The notes under the pieces were generated by a model. That model ran no database searches, was not told the origin of the DNA, and saw only the letters and a program-made list of their open reading frames with translations. Position numbers and translations under genes: made by a program. Shown piece by piece: positions 34,654 to 44,160 of a DNA stretch of 64,000 nt (position 1 is the stretch's first letter; each line of letters starts with the position of its first letter). The DNA is from Weissella diestrammenae (GTDB taxonomy: Bacteria > Bacillota > Bacilli > Lactobacillales > Lactobacillaceae). Where the stretch lies: NCBI RefSeq assembly GCF_014397255.1, contig NZ_CP060724.1:1364001-1428000 (forward strand), given 5' to 3'.

Positions 34654-34974
34654 GGGAGTAAAATCCAAATTAGCCTATGAAATTTTGAAAGACCGTTTTG
34701 AGCTTTCAATCAATAACAGATGGGTTGATCAAGAAGGGAAAAAAATCAGTGAACATTTCTAAAAAAATACGCACCAAAAATATGCATTGTGGCAAGCAGA
34801 ATCAATTTATAAAAGTAAAATCAAACAACGTTTAGATTATCTATTAATGTGTAGTTTTGATTTAGATGATTTTAAAACAAAAGCTCAAGTATTGAAATAG
34901 TTAATCAATTTTATGAAGTGAAACAATTCGGTAAGCAAGGCTATTCGTAAATGTGAATCAAATACTAAAACTTC
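34654..34974 (+). pseudogene. Relaxase/mobilization protein C-terminal remnant
   Basis: One frame, interrupted by stops at about 34759, 34898 and later, reads YEILKDRFELSINNRWVDQ, then YALWQAESIYKSKIKQRLDY and LLMCSFDLDDFKTKAQVL. This is the pattern of MobA-type relaxase C-terminal regions (a Y-x-x-W...E...YK-x-x-I-x-x-RID helix and an S-x-DF-DDF motif). No start, no intact length and no oriT are visible. It indicates that a plasmid or mobilizable element once integrated here. Confidence 0.5.
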
Positions 34975-35254
34975 CTGAAAATCGAACAAAAACAAGGTGA
35001 TAAATGTCCGAGAAATCAGACGAAAGAAAATGGTGTGAAATTTGCGAGTTTTTTTTGAGAACAAATGTAAAAACTACTTGTTTAATTTATTCTTAAACAT
35101 TAATATTCTTTTTAAGCGTTAATTAATATTTAAATTGTTTTTACTGATCGTGTCTGTTATTCAGTGTATAAGGTGATTGATTGACGTATTAGGTTGTTTT
35201 TTAGTTTCTTGTTGTGAATGTAATATTACATTCAAGAAAAATGGAGATTTTTAC

Positions 35255-36132
35255 ATGAAGAAATATATTTCAACTTTTTTGGCTACATTCACTTTAGTAT
35301 CTTCGGTGTTGGTTCCGATTGTGCCGGCTTTACTGATGATGTTGCAAGCAATACATATACAATGACTAATGGTAAATCAGTGACTATTATGGATAAAGAC
35401 ATCGTCGATGCAACTGAGACTAAAGGTGATCGTTCAGAAGTTAGTACGGGAACAGAGGAACGTAATACCATTATAGATGGTGCGACTGCTCTTGTACCAC
35501 TTGTTGATGGAAAGTGGAATAAAGTAAAAAATAGCTTGAGAGATATCAATGGGATATTGAGGACAAATCACGGTTATCATATTACAGGAGGAATACAAGC
35601 TGTTACGCCGGATTATCAACAATCGAGCAATGGTTGGTCGTGGCAAAGTGGAAAACAATCTAATTTAATCGTGGTGGGATACAATTATCAAAAATCAATT
35701 GCGATGTATGATAATTTGGGTATTGCAATGGGACTTGTTGATGTGACTGTTGCGTTACCATCGTTGTTTGTAGGACCAGTTGCTGGATTTGTAATTGGAT
35801 TAATTACAGGTAAAGGAACTAGTTATATCAACAGTCATTTTCTAGCACCAGATCGGAATGCTTTTGATAAGGCAACAGACCGTGGGTTTGGAACTGTTCT
35901 TACTAAAAATGTAAATACTGCTAGTTTGTATGATTATTTTTACAATGACAGTTGGCAAACTCCGCAAGCTGCATTATCAGTTCCGGATGGCTCAGATAAA
36001 CGTACGCCTTCTAATTGGCCTGGAGGAGCTGCGGCGATTAAGAAAGACTTTTACGGTGGTTGGTCATGTGACTATACAACAAGTGGTCGTTGGGTAGGAA
36101 CAAATAGGAACCCAAACAATAATAGGGCTTAA
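35255..36132 (+). pseudogene. Secreted FYGGWSCDY-family protein 1, frameshifted after the signal peptide
   Basis: ATG 35255 (atggag upstream) starts a Sec signal peptide of about 27 residues (MKKYISTFLATFTLVSSVLV, ending VPAL). The frame then runs off to a stop near 35365. Loss of one base near 35331 explains it: restoring it gives a normal Ala-Leu-Ala cleavage site followed by DDVASNTYTMTNG, and the frame then stays open to 36132. The mature part has a Gly/Val/Ile-rich hydrophobic stretch (YDNLGIAMGLVDVTVALPSL) and ends FYGGWSCDYTTSGRW. The C-terminus matches three paralogues at 44-46 kb. It is possibly bacteriocin-like. A sequencing error cannot be excluded. Confidence 0.65.
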
Positions 36133-36137
36133 TTATT

Positions 36138-36281
36138 ATGAATAAGAAATTAAGATGGCTATACTATTGTTTTCTTGTACCAGGAATCATTATCTTAGCA
36201 GAGGGATATAATAAGACTGGAGTGGTGATTATGACTATTGCAGGTTGTATTATTGTGTATGATTACGTCAATCGGAAATAG
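36138..36281 (+). CDS. Small two-helix membrane protein, candidate immunity protein
   Basis: A 47-residue frame starting five bases after the end of the secreted-protein gene. It holds two hydrophobic segments (LYYCFLVPGIIILA and VVIMTIAGCIIVYDYV) and a basic N-terminus (MNKKLRW). Its size, topology and position behind a secreted toxin-like gene are like those of bacteriocin immunity proteins. There is no ribosome site of its own beyond aggg, so it may be coupled. No sequence family recognised. Confidence 0.5.
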   Translation: MNKKLRWLYYCFLVPGIIILAEGYNKTGVVIMTIAGCIIVYDYVNRK

Positions 36282-36624
36282 AGATTGAATTTCCTTTGTT
36301 GGCTTTTAAATATTTCAGTGAATATAGTCTTTAAAAATAAATCCAATTATTAACGGTTTTTGGTGAAATTATTTGGAAGCACTTTCTATTTATGCTACAT
36401 GTAAGTTACAAAAAAATTGAACCGCAACAGCGCTGGCTCAACTTTCACAATTTAAGCACTGAACCTGCTCAAATCATTAACTTAATTCTATAAATTTAAA
36501 AGAGTAAAATAAAGGCCAAAGATTAGCAGGACTAACTTTATCCTTTTTATATTCTTAAAAAACTTTGATGTAAGGATAATGAGCTTTAACTAAATTTCCG
36601 ACACATACAACTATGATTGATTAG
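36282..36624. other. Gene-free AT-rich stretch
   Basis: No supportable gene. A weak hairpin (AAAGATTAG with CTAACTTT, about 36522-36544, followed by TCCTTTTT) might terminate the immunity-like transcript. The rest is AT-rich without recognised structure. Confidence 0.4.
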
Positions 36625-36653
36625 TTGCTCAAATTTGAAATTAGGTCTATAAT
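36625..36653 (+). promoter_or_regulatory. glyQS promoter
   Basis: TTGCTC (36625-36630), 17-base spacer, perfect TATAAT (36648-36653), ahead of the T-box leader. Confidence 0.65.
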
Positions 36654-36659
36654 TTACTT

Positions 36660-36873
36660 TCGTAAAGTTTGGGTAGAAAAAACGGATGAGACTTGTTAAG
36701 AAAGCCACGGTTAATGGGATGTGGTCGAGTTAATCCGTGGGGAGCTATTCAAAAAACTAGATAAATAAAAGCTGTCGAATTCATTCGGAAGCAGGGTGGA
36801 ACCGCGTTTTAGATAACTATAACGTCCCTGCATTAATCGTGTATTATGCATGATTAATGCAGGGGCTTTTTCT
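36660..36873 (+). promoter_or_regulatory. T-box leader of glyQS
   Basis: The T-box core GGGTGGAACCGCG is at 36794-36806. The bulge TGGA predicts pairing with a tRNA whose discriminator base is U, as for tRNA-Gly. The terminator stem CCCTGCATTAATC/GATTAATGCAGGG spans 36826-36864, then TTTTTC. Uncharged tRNA-Gly should stabilise the antiterminator and turn on glyQS. The specifier codon in stem I could not be placed with certainty. Confidence 0.9.
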
Positions 36874-36945
36874 TGTTTAAGATTAGAGAATCATTTATAT
36901 TGCATCGGAATTGAGTTGGATGAGCTATTAGTGAAAGGAAATAAA

Positions 36946-37872
36946 ATGACAGAAAAATTATCGGTTCAAGATATTATTTTGAAATTACAAGGATTTTGGG
37001 CGGCACAAGGTGCGATGTTAATGCAAGCATATGACACAGAAAAAGGTGCAGGGACGATGTCGCCATATACTTTTTTACGCGCTAACGGGCCTGAACCATG
37101 GCATGCTGCATACGTTGAGCCGTCACGCCGACCAGCTGATGGTCGTTATGGCGATAATCCAAATCGACTTTACCAACATCATCAGTTTCAAGTTGTGATG
37201 AAGCCTTCGCCAGATAATATTCAGGAATTATACTTAGAATCACTCAAGACTTTGGGAATTGACCCATTGGAACATGACATTCGTTTTGTTGAGGACAATT
37301 GGGAAAACCCGTCAATGGGTGCAGCTGGTATTGGTTGGGAAATTTGGCTTGATGGGATGGAAGTCACACAATTCACTTATTTCCAACAAGTTGGAGGTAT
37401 TCAAGTTGATGCAGTCACCTCAGAGATTACCTATGGTTTGGAACGGTTATCGTCATATATTCAAAACGTGCCAACCGTATACGATTTAGAGTGGGGAAAT
37501 GGCGTACTTTATGGTGACATTTTTAAAGAACCTGAGTTTGAACACTCAATGTATTCATTTGAGGAATCAGATCAAGCGATGCTATTACGTCATTTTGATG
37601 AGTATGAGGCTGAGGCAACGCGTTTACTAACCCTTGGTCTCGTCCATCCTGCATATGATTACATTCTAAAATCATCACATACATTTAATTTGTTAGATGC
37701 GAGAGGAACGGTTTCCGTTACTGAACGTGCAAAATATCTGAGCCGTATTCGTAAAATGGCTCGACAAGTCGCACGTGCTTTTATTGACGAACGGAAAAAA
37801 TTAGGTTTCCCACTCCTAAAAGACGAAGCACTTCGAGCAAAGTATTTACCAATCGTTGAGGAGGAAAATTAA
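36946..37872 (+). CDS. glyQ: Glycyl-tRNA synthetase alpha subunit
   Basis: ATG 36946 with gaaaggaa upstream gives 308 residues; an in-frame ATG at 36850 lies in the leader terminator. It is the class II catalytic subunit of the alpha2-beta2 enzyme, with [27 protein letters not shown] and [38 protein letters not shown] and [13 protein letters not shown] complete the active site. It activates glycine with ATP. It is transcribed with glyS two bases behind, under T-box control. Confidence 0.97.
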   Translation: MTEKLSVQDIILKLQGFWAAQGAMLMQAYDTEKGAGTMSPYTFLRANGPEPWHAAYVEPSRRPADGRYGDNPNRLYQHHQFQVVMKPSPDNIQELYLESLKTLGIDPLEHDIRFVEDNWENPSMGAAGIGWEIWLDGMEVTQFTYFQQVGGIQVDAVTSEITYGLERLSSYIQNVPTVYDLEWGNGVLYGDIFKEPEFEHSMYSFEESDQAMLLRHFDEYEAEATRLLTLGLVHPAYDYILKSSHTFNLLDARGTVSVTERAKYLSRIRKMARQVARAFIDERKKLGFPLLKDEALRAKYLPIVEEEN

Positions 37873-37873
37873 A

Positions 37874-39943
37874 ATGGCAAACTTTTTATTAGAAATTGGT
37901 CTTGAAGAAGTCCCCGCACATTTGGTGACGCCTGCCATTAATCAGTTAGTCACACGGGTTGCCGATTTTTTTGAATCCGAGCGATTACCATATGGCGAAA
38001 TTCAACATTATTCAACACCTCGCCGCTTGGCGGTTATTGTGACCGATGTTGCAAAACAAGCGGCCGATATTGAAGAAGAGATGAAGGGGCCGATTAAAAA
38101 GGCGGCTTTAGATGCAAATGGCGAATTTACTAAAGCAGCCGAGGGATTTGCGCGTGGTAAAGGTATGCGAACTGATGATATTGTTTTCAAAACCTTTAAT
38201 GGACAAGAATTTGTCACATTAACTCGTCATGAAACTGGAAAGTCTGCTGAAGAGGTGCTAGTTGGTATGCAACAAGTTGTTGAAGCCATGACATTCTCAA
38301 CGACTATGAAGTGGGGACGACATACTTTTGAATATGTTCGCCCAATTCGTTGGCTTGTTGCATTATTAGACGACAAGATTATTCCATTCCAGATTTTAGA
38401 TGTTGCAACTGGACGTCAAACCCGCGGACATCGTTTCTTAGGAAAGTCGGTCGATATCCAAAATGCGTTGGATTATGTTGAAGATCTAAAAAACGTCTTT
38501 GTGTTAGCTGACGCTACTGAACGTCGAGCGGTGATACAACAGCAGGTTGAAACAATTGCAAAACAGCATGATTGGCAAGTTGTTATTGATGACGAATTGT
38601 TAGAAGAAGTGAACAATATCGTCGAATATCCAACAGCATTTTCAGGTAGTTTTGATGCTAGTTATTTAGAAGTACCAGATGAAGTGTTGATTACATCAAT
38701 GAAGGCGCATCAGCGGTTTTTCCATGTCGTCGATATGAATGGTGAATTATTACCACATTTTATTTCTGTTCGTAATGGAAATGACCAGTATCTTCAAAAC
38801 GTTATTGCAGGAAATGAGAAGGTCTTGGTTGCCAGGCTAGAAGATGCAAAGTTTTTCTATCATGAAGACCAAAAACATGATATTGCCTTCTATAATCAAA
38901 AGTTATCAGTTGTTTCATTCCATGAGAAATTAGGGTCAGTTGCTAATCATACACATCGTGCAAAAGCTATTGCATTGACGCTTGCGTCACAATTGAATTT
39001 AGATGAAGCACAGCAAGTACAATTAGCGCGTGTAGCCGATATTTATAAATTTGATTTAATGACTGGTATGGTCGGCGAATTTGATGAATTACAAGGTGTG
39101 ATGGGTGAGAAATATGCGCTCATTTTTGGAGAAACACCTGCTGTGGCAACGGCCATTCGCGAACATTATATGCCAACCACGGCTGAAGGGGAGTTGCCAA
39201 CCACGATTTTGGGCAAAATATTGGCTTTGGCTGACAAGTTGGATACATTATTGGCCTTCTTTGCAGGCGACATGGTACCTTCCGGTTCAAATGACCCTTA
39301 TGCATTACGACGTGCAGCTACTGGTGTTGTTAATATTATTTCAGCAAATCAATGGGAACTTGACCTGAATCAAATTTTGACAACTTTTGTCGATGATGTA
39401 CAACAAGCGCCAGATCATTTGGGATTGCCTGATAATATTGCCACAGTATTACCAGATAATATTCAAACGGTCATTAATTTCTTGAAGGACCGTATTGTAA
39501 AGCTATTGCAAAATGATATTCGACGCGACATTGTTGAAGCCGTGGTGCAGACACAAGGCGCTAACGTAAGTGACATGATCATGACAGCGCGTGTATTACA
39601 AGCACATAGCAGTGATGCCAATTTCCGTGAGGGTGTTGAAGCCTTAACACGTGTTTTGCGTTTAACTAATAAAAATACAATTCAAGGTGAAGTTGAACCT
39701 GAAAAATTTGAGAACGACTCTGAACGTCAGTTGTTTAGTGATGTTAGCCAAATGACTATCAATTCACCAGAAGAATGGCAAAATCATTTATGGGCACTTC
39801 AACCAAGTATTAATCACTATTTTGATGAAACAATGGTTATGACAGATGATGTTGAGTTGCAACAAAATCGTTTGCGGACACTTAATTTAATTGCCCAACA
39901 AGCGCATCGTTATGCAAATTTGATGGCGTTACAAGTTAAGTAA
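37874..39943 (+). CDS. glyS: Glycyl-tRNA synthetase beta subunit
   Basis: ATG 37874 with gttgaggaggaaaatt upstream gives 689 residues. It begins with the LLEIGLEEVPAHLVTPA motif of GlyS. The B3/B4-like and HD-like domains follow (FEYVRPIRWLV; TGMVGEFDELQGVMGEKYAL; DKLDTLLAFF). The C-terminal anticodon-binding helical DALR-type region ends RYANLMALQVK. It supplies tRNA binding to GlyQ. The length is as usual for the family. Confidence 0.96.
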   Translation: MANFLLEIGLEEVPAHLVTPAINQLVTRVADFFESERLPYGEIQHYSTPRRLAVIVTDVAKQAADIEEEMKGPIKKAALDANGEFTKAAEGFARGKGMRTDDIVFKTFNGQEFVTLTRHETGKSAEEVLVGMQQVVEAMTFSTTMKWGRHTFEYVRPIRWLVALLDDKIIPFQILDVATGRQTRGHRFLGKSVDIQNALDYVEDLKNVFVLADATERRAVIQQQVETIAKQHDWQVVIDDELLEEVNNIVEYPTAFSGSFDASYLEVPDEVLITSMKAHQRFFHVVDMNGELLPHFISVRNGNDQYLQNVIAGNEKVLVARLEDAKFFYHEDQKHDIAFYNQKLSVVSFHEKLGSVANHTHRAKAIALTLASQLNLDEAQQVQLARVADIYKFDLMTGMVGEFDELQGVMGEKYALIFGETPAVATAIREHYMPTTAEGELPTTILGKILALADKLDTLLAFFAGDMVPSGSNDPYALRRAATGVVNIISANQWELDLNQILTTFVDDVQQAPDHLGLPDNIATVLPDNIQTVINFLKDRIVKLLQNDIRRDIVEAVVQTQGANVSDMIMTARVLQAHSSDANFREGVEALTRVLRLTNKNTIQGEVEPEKFENDSERQLFSDVSQMTINSPEEWQNHLWALQPSINHYFDETMVMTDDVELQQNRLRTLNLIAQQAHRYANLMALQVK

Positions 39944-40000
39944 GCAAGGTTGACTTGAACTGTGTTTGATAGTTCTTGTTAGGTCAATAAAGAAAGTGAG

Positions 40001-41227
40001 ATGGACATGCTTAAAAAATTGGAACAGTTTCCTATTTGGCAACGTAATATGTACGTCTTATGGGTTGGAGTATTTTTAACAGGCGCAGGCTTGAGTATGG
40101 TCAATCCGTTTCTATCATTGTATATTGATACACTAGGCAATTTCACAAAATCAGAATTGAGTTTGTACTCTGGTGCTACGTTTGCCATTAGTTTCCTCAT
40201 GATGGCGATTGTTTCGCCATTATGGGGGAAATTAGCGGATTTAAAAGGCCGCAAAAAGATGATTTTACGTGCTGGAATTGGGATGAGTATTGTCTTTATT
40301 GGCATGAGTGCAGTTAGTAATGTCTGGGAACTCATGTTATTGCGCGCGCTTCAGGGGGCATTTGGTGGATTTATTTCTAATTCGAATGCCCTCATAGCAT
40401 CTGAGACACCATTAGAACGATCAGGCTACGCAATGGGAGTCATGATGACCGGATCTACTGCTGGTACCTTATTAGGTCCGTTATTTGGTGGGATGATGGC
40501 TGATGCATTTGGTTATCGCTATTCATTCATGCTAACAGGCGGCTTAATTCTGTTGTCGACGATTTTGGTTTTGCTGTTAGTGAAAGAAGTTTTTGTTCCG
40601 GTCAAACGTGGCGAAACGCTTTCACGACAAGCTGTGTTTAAAACACTGAAATATCCTGGTGTGATGAAGGGCTTGTTTTTTACAACCATGATGATTATGA
40701 CTGTCAATCAATCGATTAACCCAATTCTTGCATTATTTGTACGTGAATTAAATCATCACGGGTCAAACACCGCATTATTGGCTGGGATTGTCGCAGCCAC
40801 ACCGGGTGTTGCCGCGTTGATTGCAGCGCCACGACTCGGCCGTTTGGGTGATAAATTAGGGACATCCAAAGTTATGATGTTTGGTTTTGGATTAGCATTT
40901 ATTGTCTTCCTACCAATGGGATGGGTTTCTGCCGTTTGGCAACTGGCCGCTTTGCGCTTTTTCATTGGCATTTCAGATTCAACGATGATGCCTGCATTGC
41001 AGACATTGATTACGAAGACAGCACCGCATGAGGTTGTTAGTCGGATGTTTGCCTATAATCAAAGTTATCAGGCGATGGGCTCTGTGATTGGACCAATTAT
41101 CGGTGCAGTGGCCACTAGTTTCTTTGATTATCGAGGCGTATTCATTATTTCTGGGCTAATCATTGGTATTAACGGTATTTGGTTTAGATACAATACGCGA
41201 CAATTACGTGAGGATGGTATCGCATAA
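40001..41227 (+). CDS. MFS multidrug efflux transporter (MdtG/PmrA-like)
   Basis: A 408-residue protein with twelve predicted membrane helices. MFS motif A appears as PLWGKLADLKGRKKMIL between helices 2 and 3, with the antiporter motif C in GVMMTGSTAGTLLGPLFGG in helix 5. It resembles MdtG/PmrA drug exporters (FTKSELSLYSGATFAISFLMMAIVSP). It probably exports cationic or amphipathic drugs by proton exchange. Start ATG 40001 or 40007, with agaaagtgag upstream. It lies behind glyS, with a weak gap of about 60 bases. Confidence 0.88.
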   Translation: MDMLKKLEQFPIWQRNMYVLWVGVFLTGAGLSMVNPFLSLYIDTLGNFTKSELSLYSGATFAISFLMMAIVSPLWGKLADLKGRKKMILRAGIGMSIVFIGMSAVSNVWELMLLRALQGAFGGFISNSNALIASETPLERSGYAMGVMMTGSTAGTLLGPLFGGMMADAFGYRYSFMLTGGLILLSTILVLLLVKEVFVPVKRGETLSRQAVFKTLKYPGVMKGLFFTTMMIMTVNQSINPILALFVRELNHHGSNTALLAGIVAATPGVAALIAAPRLGRLGDKLGTSKVMMFGFGLAFIVFLPMGWVSAVWQLAALRFFIGISDSTMMPALQTLITKTAPHEVVSRMFAYNQSYQAMGSVIGPIIGAVATSFFDYRGVFIISGLIIGINGIWFRYNTRQLREDGIA

Positions 41228-41348
41228 TATCACACGGATTGATCGACTAGGCTCAAATCTAAAAATGATAAATCTCTTATAAAAACGTTCTAAATGTTGT
41301 TGTTGACGATTTGAATAATTATTTCTAGCTTGAACTGGAAAAGAATGC

Positions 41349-41376
41349 TTTACATTTATTAAGAATGCAGTATCAT
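41349..41376 (+). promoter_or_regulatory. guaB promoter candidate
   Basis: TTTACA (41349-41354), 16-base spacer, TATCAT (41371-41376), upstream of the riboswitch. Confidence 0.5.
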
Positions 41377-41410
41377 AAGTAACAATAACTTTTATAAAAA
41401 AATAACAGTT

Positions 41411-41543
41411 TTGCAGATATATACTTGGGAAAATGGCCCGAGAGTTTCTAGCACCCCCAAAAGTGGTGACTATCCGCAATTGCTTTTTGAACTTCAAACC
41501 TTCGAAACACATTTGTGGTAGTCATACCACCAGTGTGTTTTTT
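41411..41543 (+). promoter_or_regulatory. Guanine-type purine riboswitch with terminator, controlling guaB
   Basis: P1 is TTGC with GCAA (41411-41414 and 41476-41479). P2 is CTTGGG/CCCGAG. The core AGTTTCTAGCACC and the J3/1 segment GACTAT are present; the C in GACTAT (not GATTAT) predicts guanine or hypoxanthine binding. Behind it, AAACACA and GTGGT pair with ACCAC and TGTGTTT, followed by T7 at about 41537-41543. Guanine should cause termination (OFF switch) ahead of the IMP dehydrogenase gene. Confidence 0.9.
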
Positions 41544-41583
41544 TATAATTTCGTCAGGATATTATTTTAGGAGGATTTATTTC

Positions 41584-42747
41584 ATGGTTTTGAATGGTGT
41601 GACGCAAGGTGGTTTTGCTAATAAGGTAGTGCAGTTGGGACTGACATTTGATGATGTGTTAATGGTGCCAGCAGCATCCGCAGTTTTACCAAATTCAGTG
41701 TCATTACAAACAAATTTAACACCTACTTTGAGATTAAACATTCCAGTTTTATCTTCCGCAATGGATACAGTAACTGAGTCACGTTTAGCAATCAGATTGG
41801 CACAATTGGGTGGCATGGGCGTTATTCATAAGAATATGCTAATCGAACAACAAGCAGCCGAAGTTAAACGAGTCAAGGCGGCACCAGTTGATCTTGGCTT
41901 GAATCCTGCCGCTGCGACTGATAATGAGGGACGTTTATTAGTTGCTGGTGCAGTGGGTGTCACCTCAGACACGATTAATCGGGTTGAAGCATTGTATCAA
42001 GCTGGGGTCGATGCAATTGTCCTTGATTCGGCACACGGCCATTCTGAAGGGGTTTTGAAGAAGGTACGCGAGGTACGGACCACTTTCCCACAAATCAATA
42101 TCATTGCTGGTAATGTGGCAACTGGTGCGGGAACACAAGCCTTGTACGATGCTGGGGCTGATGTGGTAAAAGTTGGTATTGGTCCTGGTTCAATTTGTAC
42201 AACACGGGTCGTTGCAGGGGTTGGCGTGCCACAAATTACGGCCATCTTAGAAGCGAGTGCAGTTGCAGCACAGAATGGTAAAAGTATCATTGCAGACGGT
42301 GGGATGAAATATTCTGGTGACATTGTTAAGGCGATTGCCGCAGGTGGAAATGCTGTGATGCTTGGTTCAATGTTAGCTGGAACTGATGAGACCCCCGGTG
42401 ATGTCATTGAAGATGAAAAAAATGGTAATAAATATAAGTCATATCGTGGTATGGGATCAATTGCGGCCATGGAAAATGGCTCAAAAGATCGTTATTTCCA
42501 AGGTGAAATCAATGAAGCTAATAAAATGGTCCCAGAGGGTATTGAAGCACGAACTGCATACAAAGGGACATTAGCTGATGTGATTTTCCAAATTATTGGT
42601 GGTCTTCGTTCAGGTATGGGATATACGGGTGCTGGTTCAATTAATGACTTAATTGAAAAAGGTCAATTTGTTCAAATTACTGGTGCAGGATTAATCGAAT
42701 CACATCCACATGATGTCGAAATAACTGCTAAGGCACCAAATTACTAA
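41584..42747 (+). CDS. guaB: IMP dehydrogenase lacking CBS domains
   Basis: ATG 41584 after ttttaggaggatttatttc gives 387 residues. The catalytic Cys is Cys205 in [37 protein letters not shown] and the flap region [21 protein letters not shown] are intact. The usual enzyme of about 490 residues has a two-CBS Bateman module after the GGMGVIHKN helix; here that stretch is replaced by a short linker, as known in several LAB enzymes. It converts IMP to XMP, the first step of GMP synthesis. A guanine riboswitch upstream gives product feedback. Confidence 0.95.
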   Translation: MVLNGVTQGGFANKVVQLGLTFDDVLMVPAASAVLPNSVSLQTNLTPTLRLNIPVLSSAMDTVTESRLAIRLAQLGGMGVIHKNMLIEQQAAEVKRVKAAPVDLGLNPAAATDNEGRLLVAGAVGVTSDTINRVEALYQAGVDAIVLDSAHGHSEGVLKKVREVRTTFPQINIIAGNVATGAGTQALYDAGADVVKVGIGPGSICTTRVVAGVGVPQITAILEASAVAAQNGKSIIADGGMKYSGDIVKAIAAGGNAVMLGSMLAGTDETPGDVIEDEKNGNKYKSYRGMGSIAAMENGSKDRYFQGEINEANKMVPEGIEARTAYKGTLADVIFQIIGGLRSGMGYTGAGSINDLIEKGQFVQITGAGLIESHPHDVEITAKAPNY

Positions 42748-42758
42748 ACATGAGTTAT

Positions 42759-42802
42759 AACAAAATAAGCGTCAATCCTTTTGGATGACGCTTATTTTGT
42801 TA
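42759..42802. terminator. guaB terminator
   Basis: TAACAAAATAAGCGTCA pairs with TGACGCTTATTTTGTTA around a short loop. It is almost perfectly symmetric, so it may work on both strands. Confidence 0.88.
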
Positions 42803-42920
42803 TGATAAATCTAATTATTTATGATGATGAACGAGCTCAATTCAATGAATTGAAGAAAATTGTAAAAAACATCTGCTATTCATGATAAACTAAAGATATT
42901 ATCAATTGATGGGGGAAAGC

Positions 42921-43538
42921 ATGTACTTTAAGTATTTACGCGTCTCATGGTTGCATCCTATTTTAGCTTTTTTGGCGTTGCTAGTAGATGGTGCAATTGC
43001 CTTACATGGCGCTCAAATTTTATATCGATTACCAATGTCTGCGAGTCCATATCTTGTGTTGCTAGTTTTGTTAATGCCAATTTTATCAGGTGTGATTAGA
43101 ACACAGCCTGAGCAGCGCAGTAGTGTTTTTATGACGGCCTTCATTATTGGCTTAATATATGACTTATATTTCACTGGCTATGTTGGCGTATCAATGATTG
43201 GCTTCCCATTGGTTGTTTGGTTTGCAGAATGGATTCAACGTTATTTTGAGCAGTCATATCTATGGGAAATGGCTATATATTTTATGGTTCTTAGTGTCTA
43301 TCTAGTGTATGATTATCTGGCTTTTGGGGTAATTAATGTGGCAAATATGAATTTACAAAATTTTGTTATTTTTCACATGTTCCCGTCAATTTTGGTCAAT
43401 ATGATAATTTTCATTTTGACATTTACATTTTTGAACTGGGTGTATCAGGGTGCCCGAGAACCAAATCTTGCGAGTTATCATGTTGAGGATCGACAAATTA
43501 ATGACCGAATGCCGTTAAAAAGGCGTTCATCTCGATAA
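42921..43538 (+). CDS. mreD: Rod shape-determining protein MreD
   Basis: ATG 42921 with gggggaaag upstream gives 205 residues; ATG 42909 is an alternative. Five to six membrane helices, with the MreD-type loop AFIIGLIYDLYFTGYVGVSMIGFPLVVW. The C-terminus is a short basic cytoplasmic tail (MPLKRRSSR). MreD acts with MreC and RodA in lateral wall synthesis. No mreB or mreC is next to it, so it is an orphan locus here. Confidence 0.72.
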   Translation: MYFKYLRVSWLHPILAFLALLVDGAIALHGAQILYRLPMSASPYLVLLVLLMPILSGVIRTQPEQRSSVFMTAFIIGLIYDLYFTGYVGVSMIGFPLVVWFAEWIQRYFEQSYLWEMAIYFMVLSVYLVYDYLAFGVINVANMNLQNFVIFHMFPSILVNMIIFILTFTFLNWVYQGAREPNLASYHVEDRQINDRMPLKRRSSR

Positions 43539-44160
43539 GGTAATGGTTGGATGTGACGATTATTTGAGCAATCGATTGAAATAAAATCAGCGAGAAGTAC
43601 CATTGCCATAAACAACAGCTTGTATCTTTTTGTGTTAGAAAATAATCATAAGCATTCAGTATTTGTATCAGACGAATAATATTCGTGTGCAGATGCTTTA
43701 AAGGACAGAGTAATCTGTTCTTTTTTTATATTTTGCAGTTGTTGATTAATCCTATATCAAGAAAGATGGCAAATGTCCGTCAAATTCATAGCGGTTTGAT
43801 TCCGAAAAGGAAATTTGAAGATAACAAATGGCTCAAACACAGGATTCATCCAGTTGTAAATGGGGAAAAGATATAGGTTTGATGTGGCTAGAAAGCTTGC
43901 TCAATCAGATTGCTTGAATTTAAAAATTAAACGTTTTTTGAAAGGCACTGAAAGTAAAATACTATCAAGCAATTAAATAATAGCGAACATGCGTTGCTGA
44001 TTGTGTCCGGTTTTTCGGAAGAAAACGTAATTAAAATGAACTTTCTACGTTGGATTTGTGAAAGGTTCATGAATGTTATTTACGGGCTGTGAAATGGGTG
44101 CTAAGGTTTAAATTAATTGTGCGAGATACTGGTGCTATATTTAATTTTTAGGAGATTTTT
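43539..44160. other. Decayed intergenic region with duplicated terminator
   Basis: No intact gene. The hairpin terminator copy 2 lies at 43703-43727. A short open stretch around 43740-43876 reads MANVRQIHSGLIPKRKFEDN and later KHRIHPVVNGEKI, without a recognised family; it may be a remnant. AT-rich DNA follows, with a ribosome site aggaga directly before the paralogue gene at 44161. Confidence 0.5.
43703..43727 (+). terminator. Strong small hairpin terminator, copy 2 of a duplicated element
   Basis: GGACAGA pairs with TCTGTTC around the tetraloop GTAA, followed by seven T. It matches copy 1 at 34509-34533 in 3' arm and tail. Confidence 0.75.

Noticed and set aside
43740-43876. 63-codon frame after terminator copy 2 as a real gene
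   Set aside because: No ribosome site, odd composition and no recognised family; kept only as a possible remnant.
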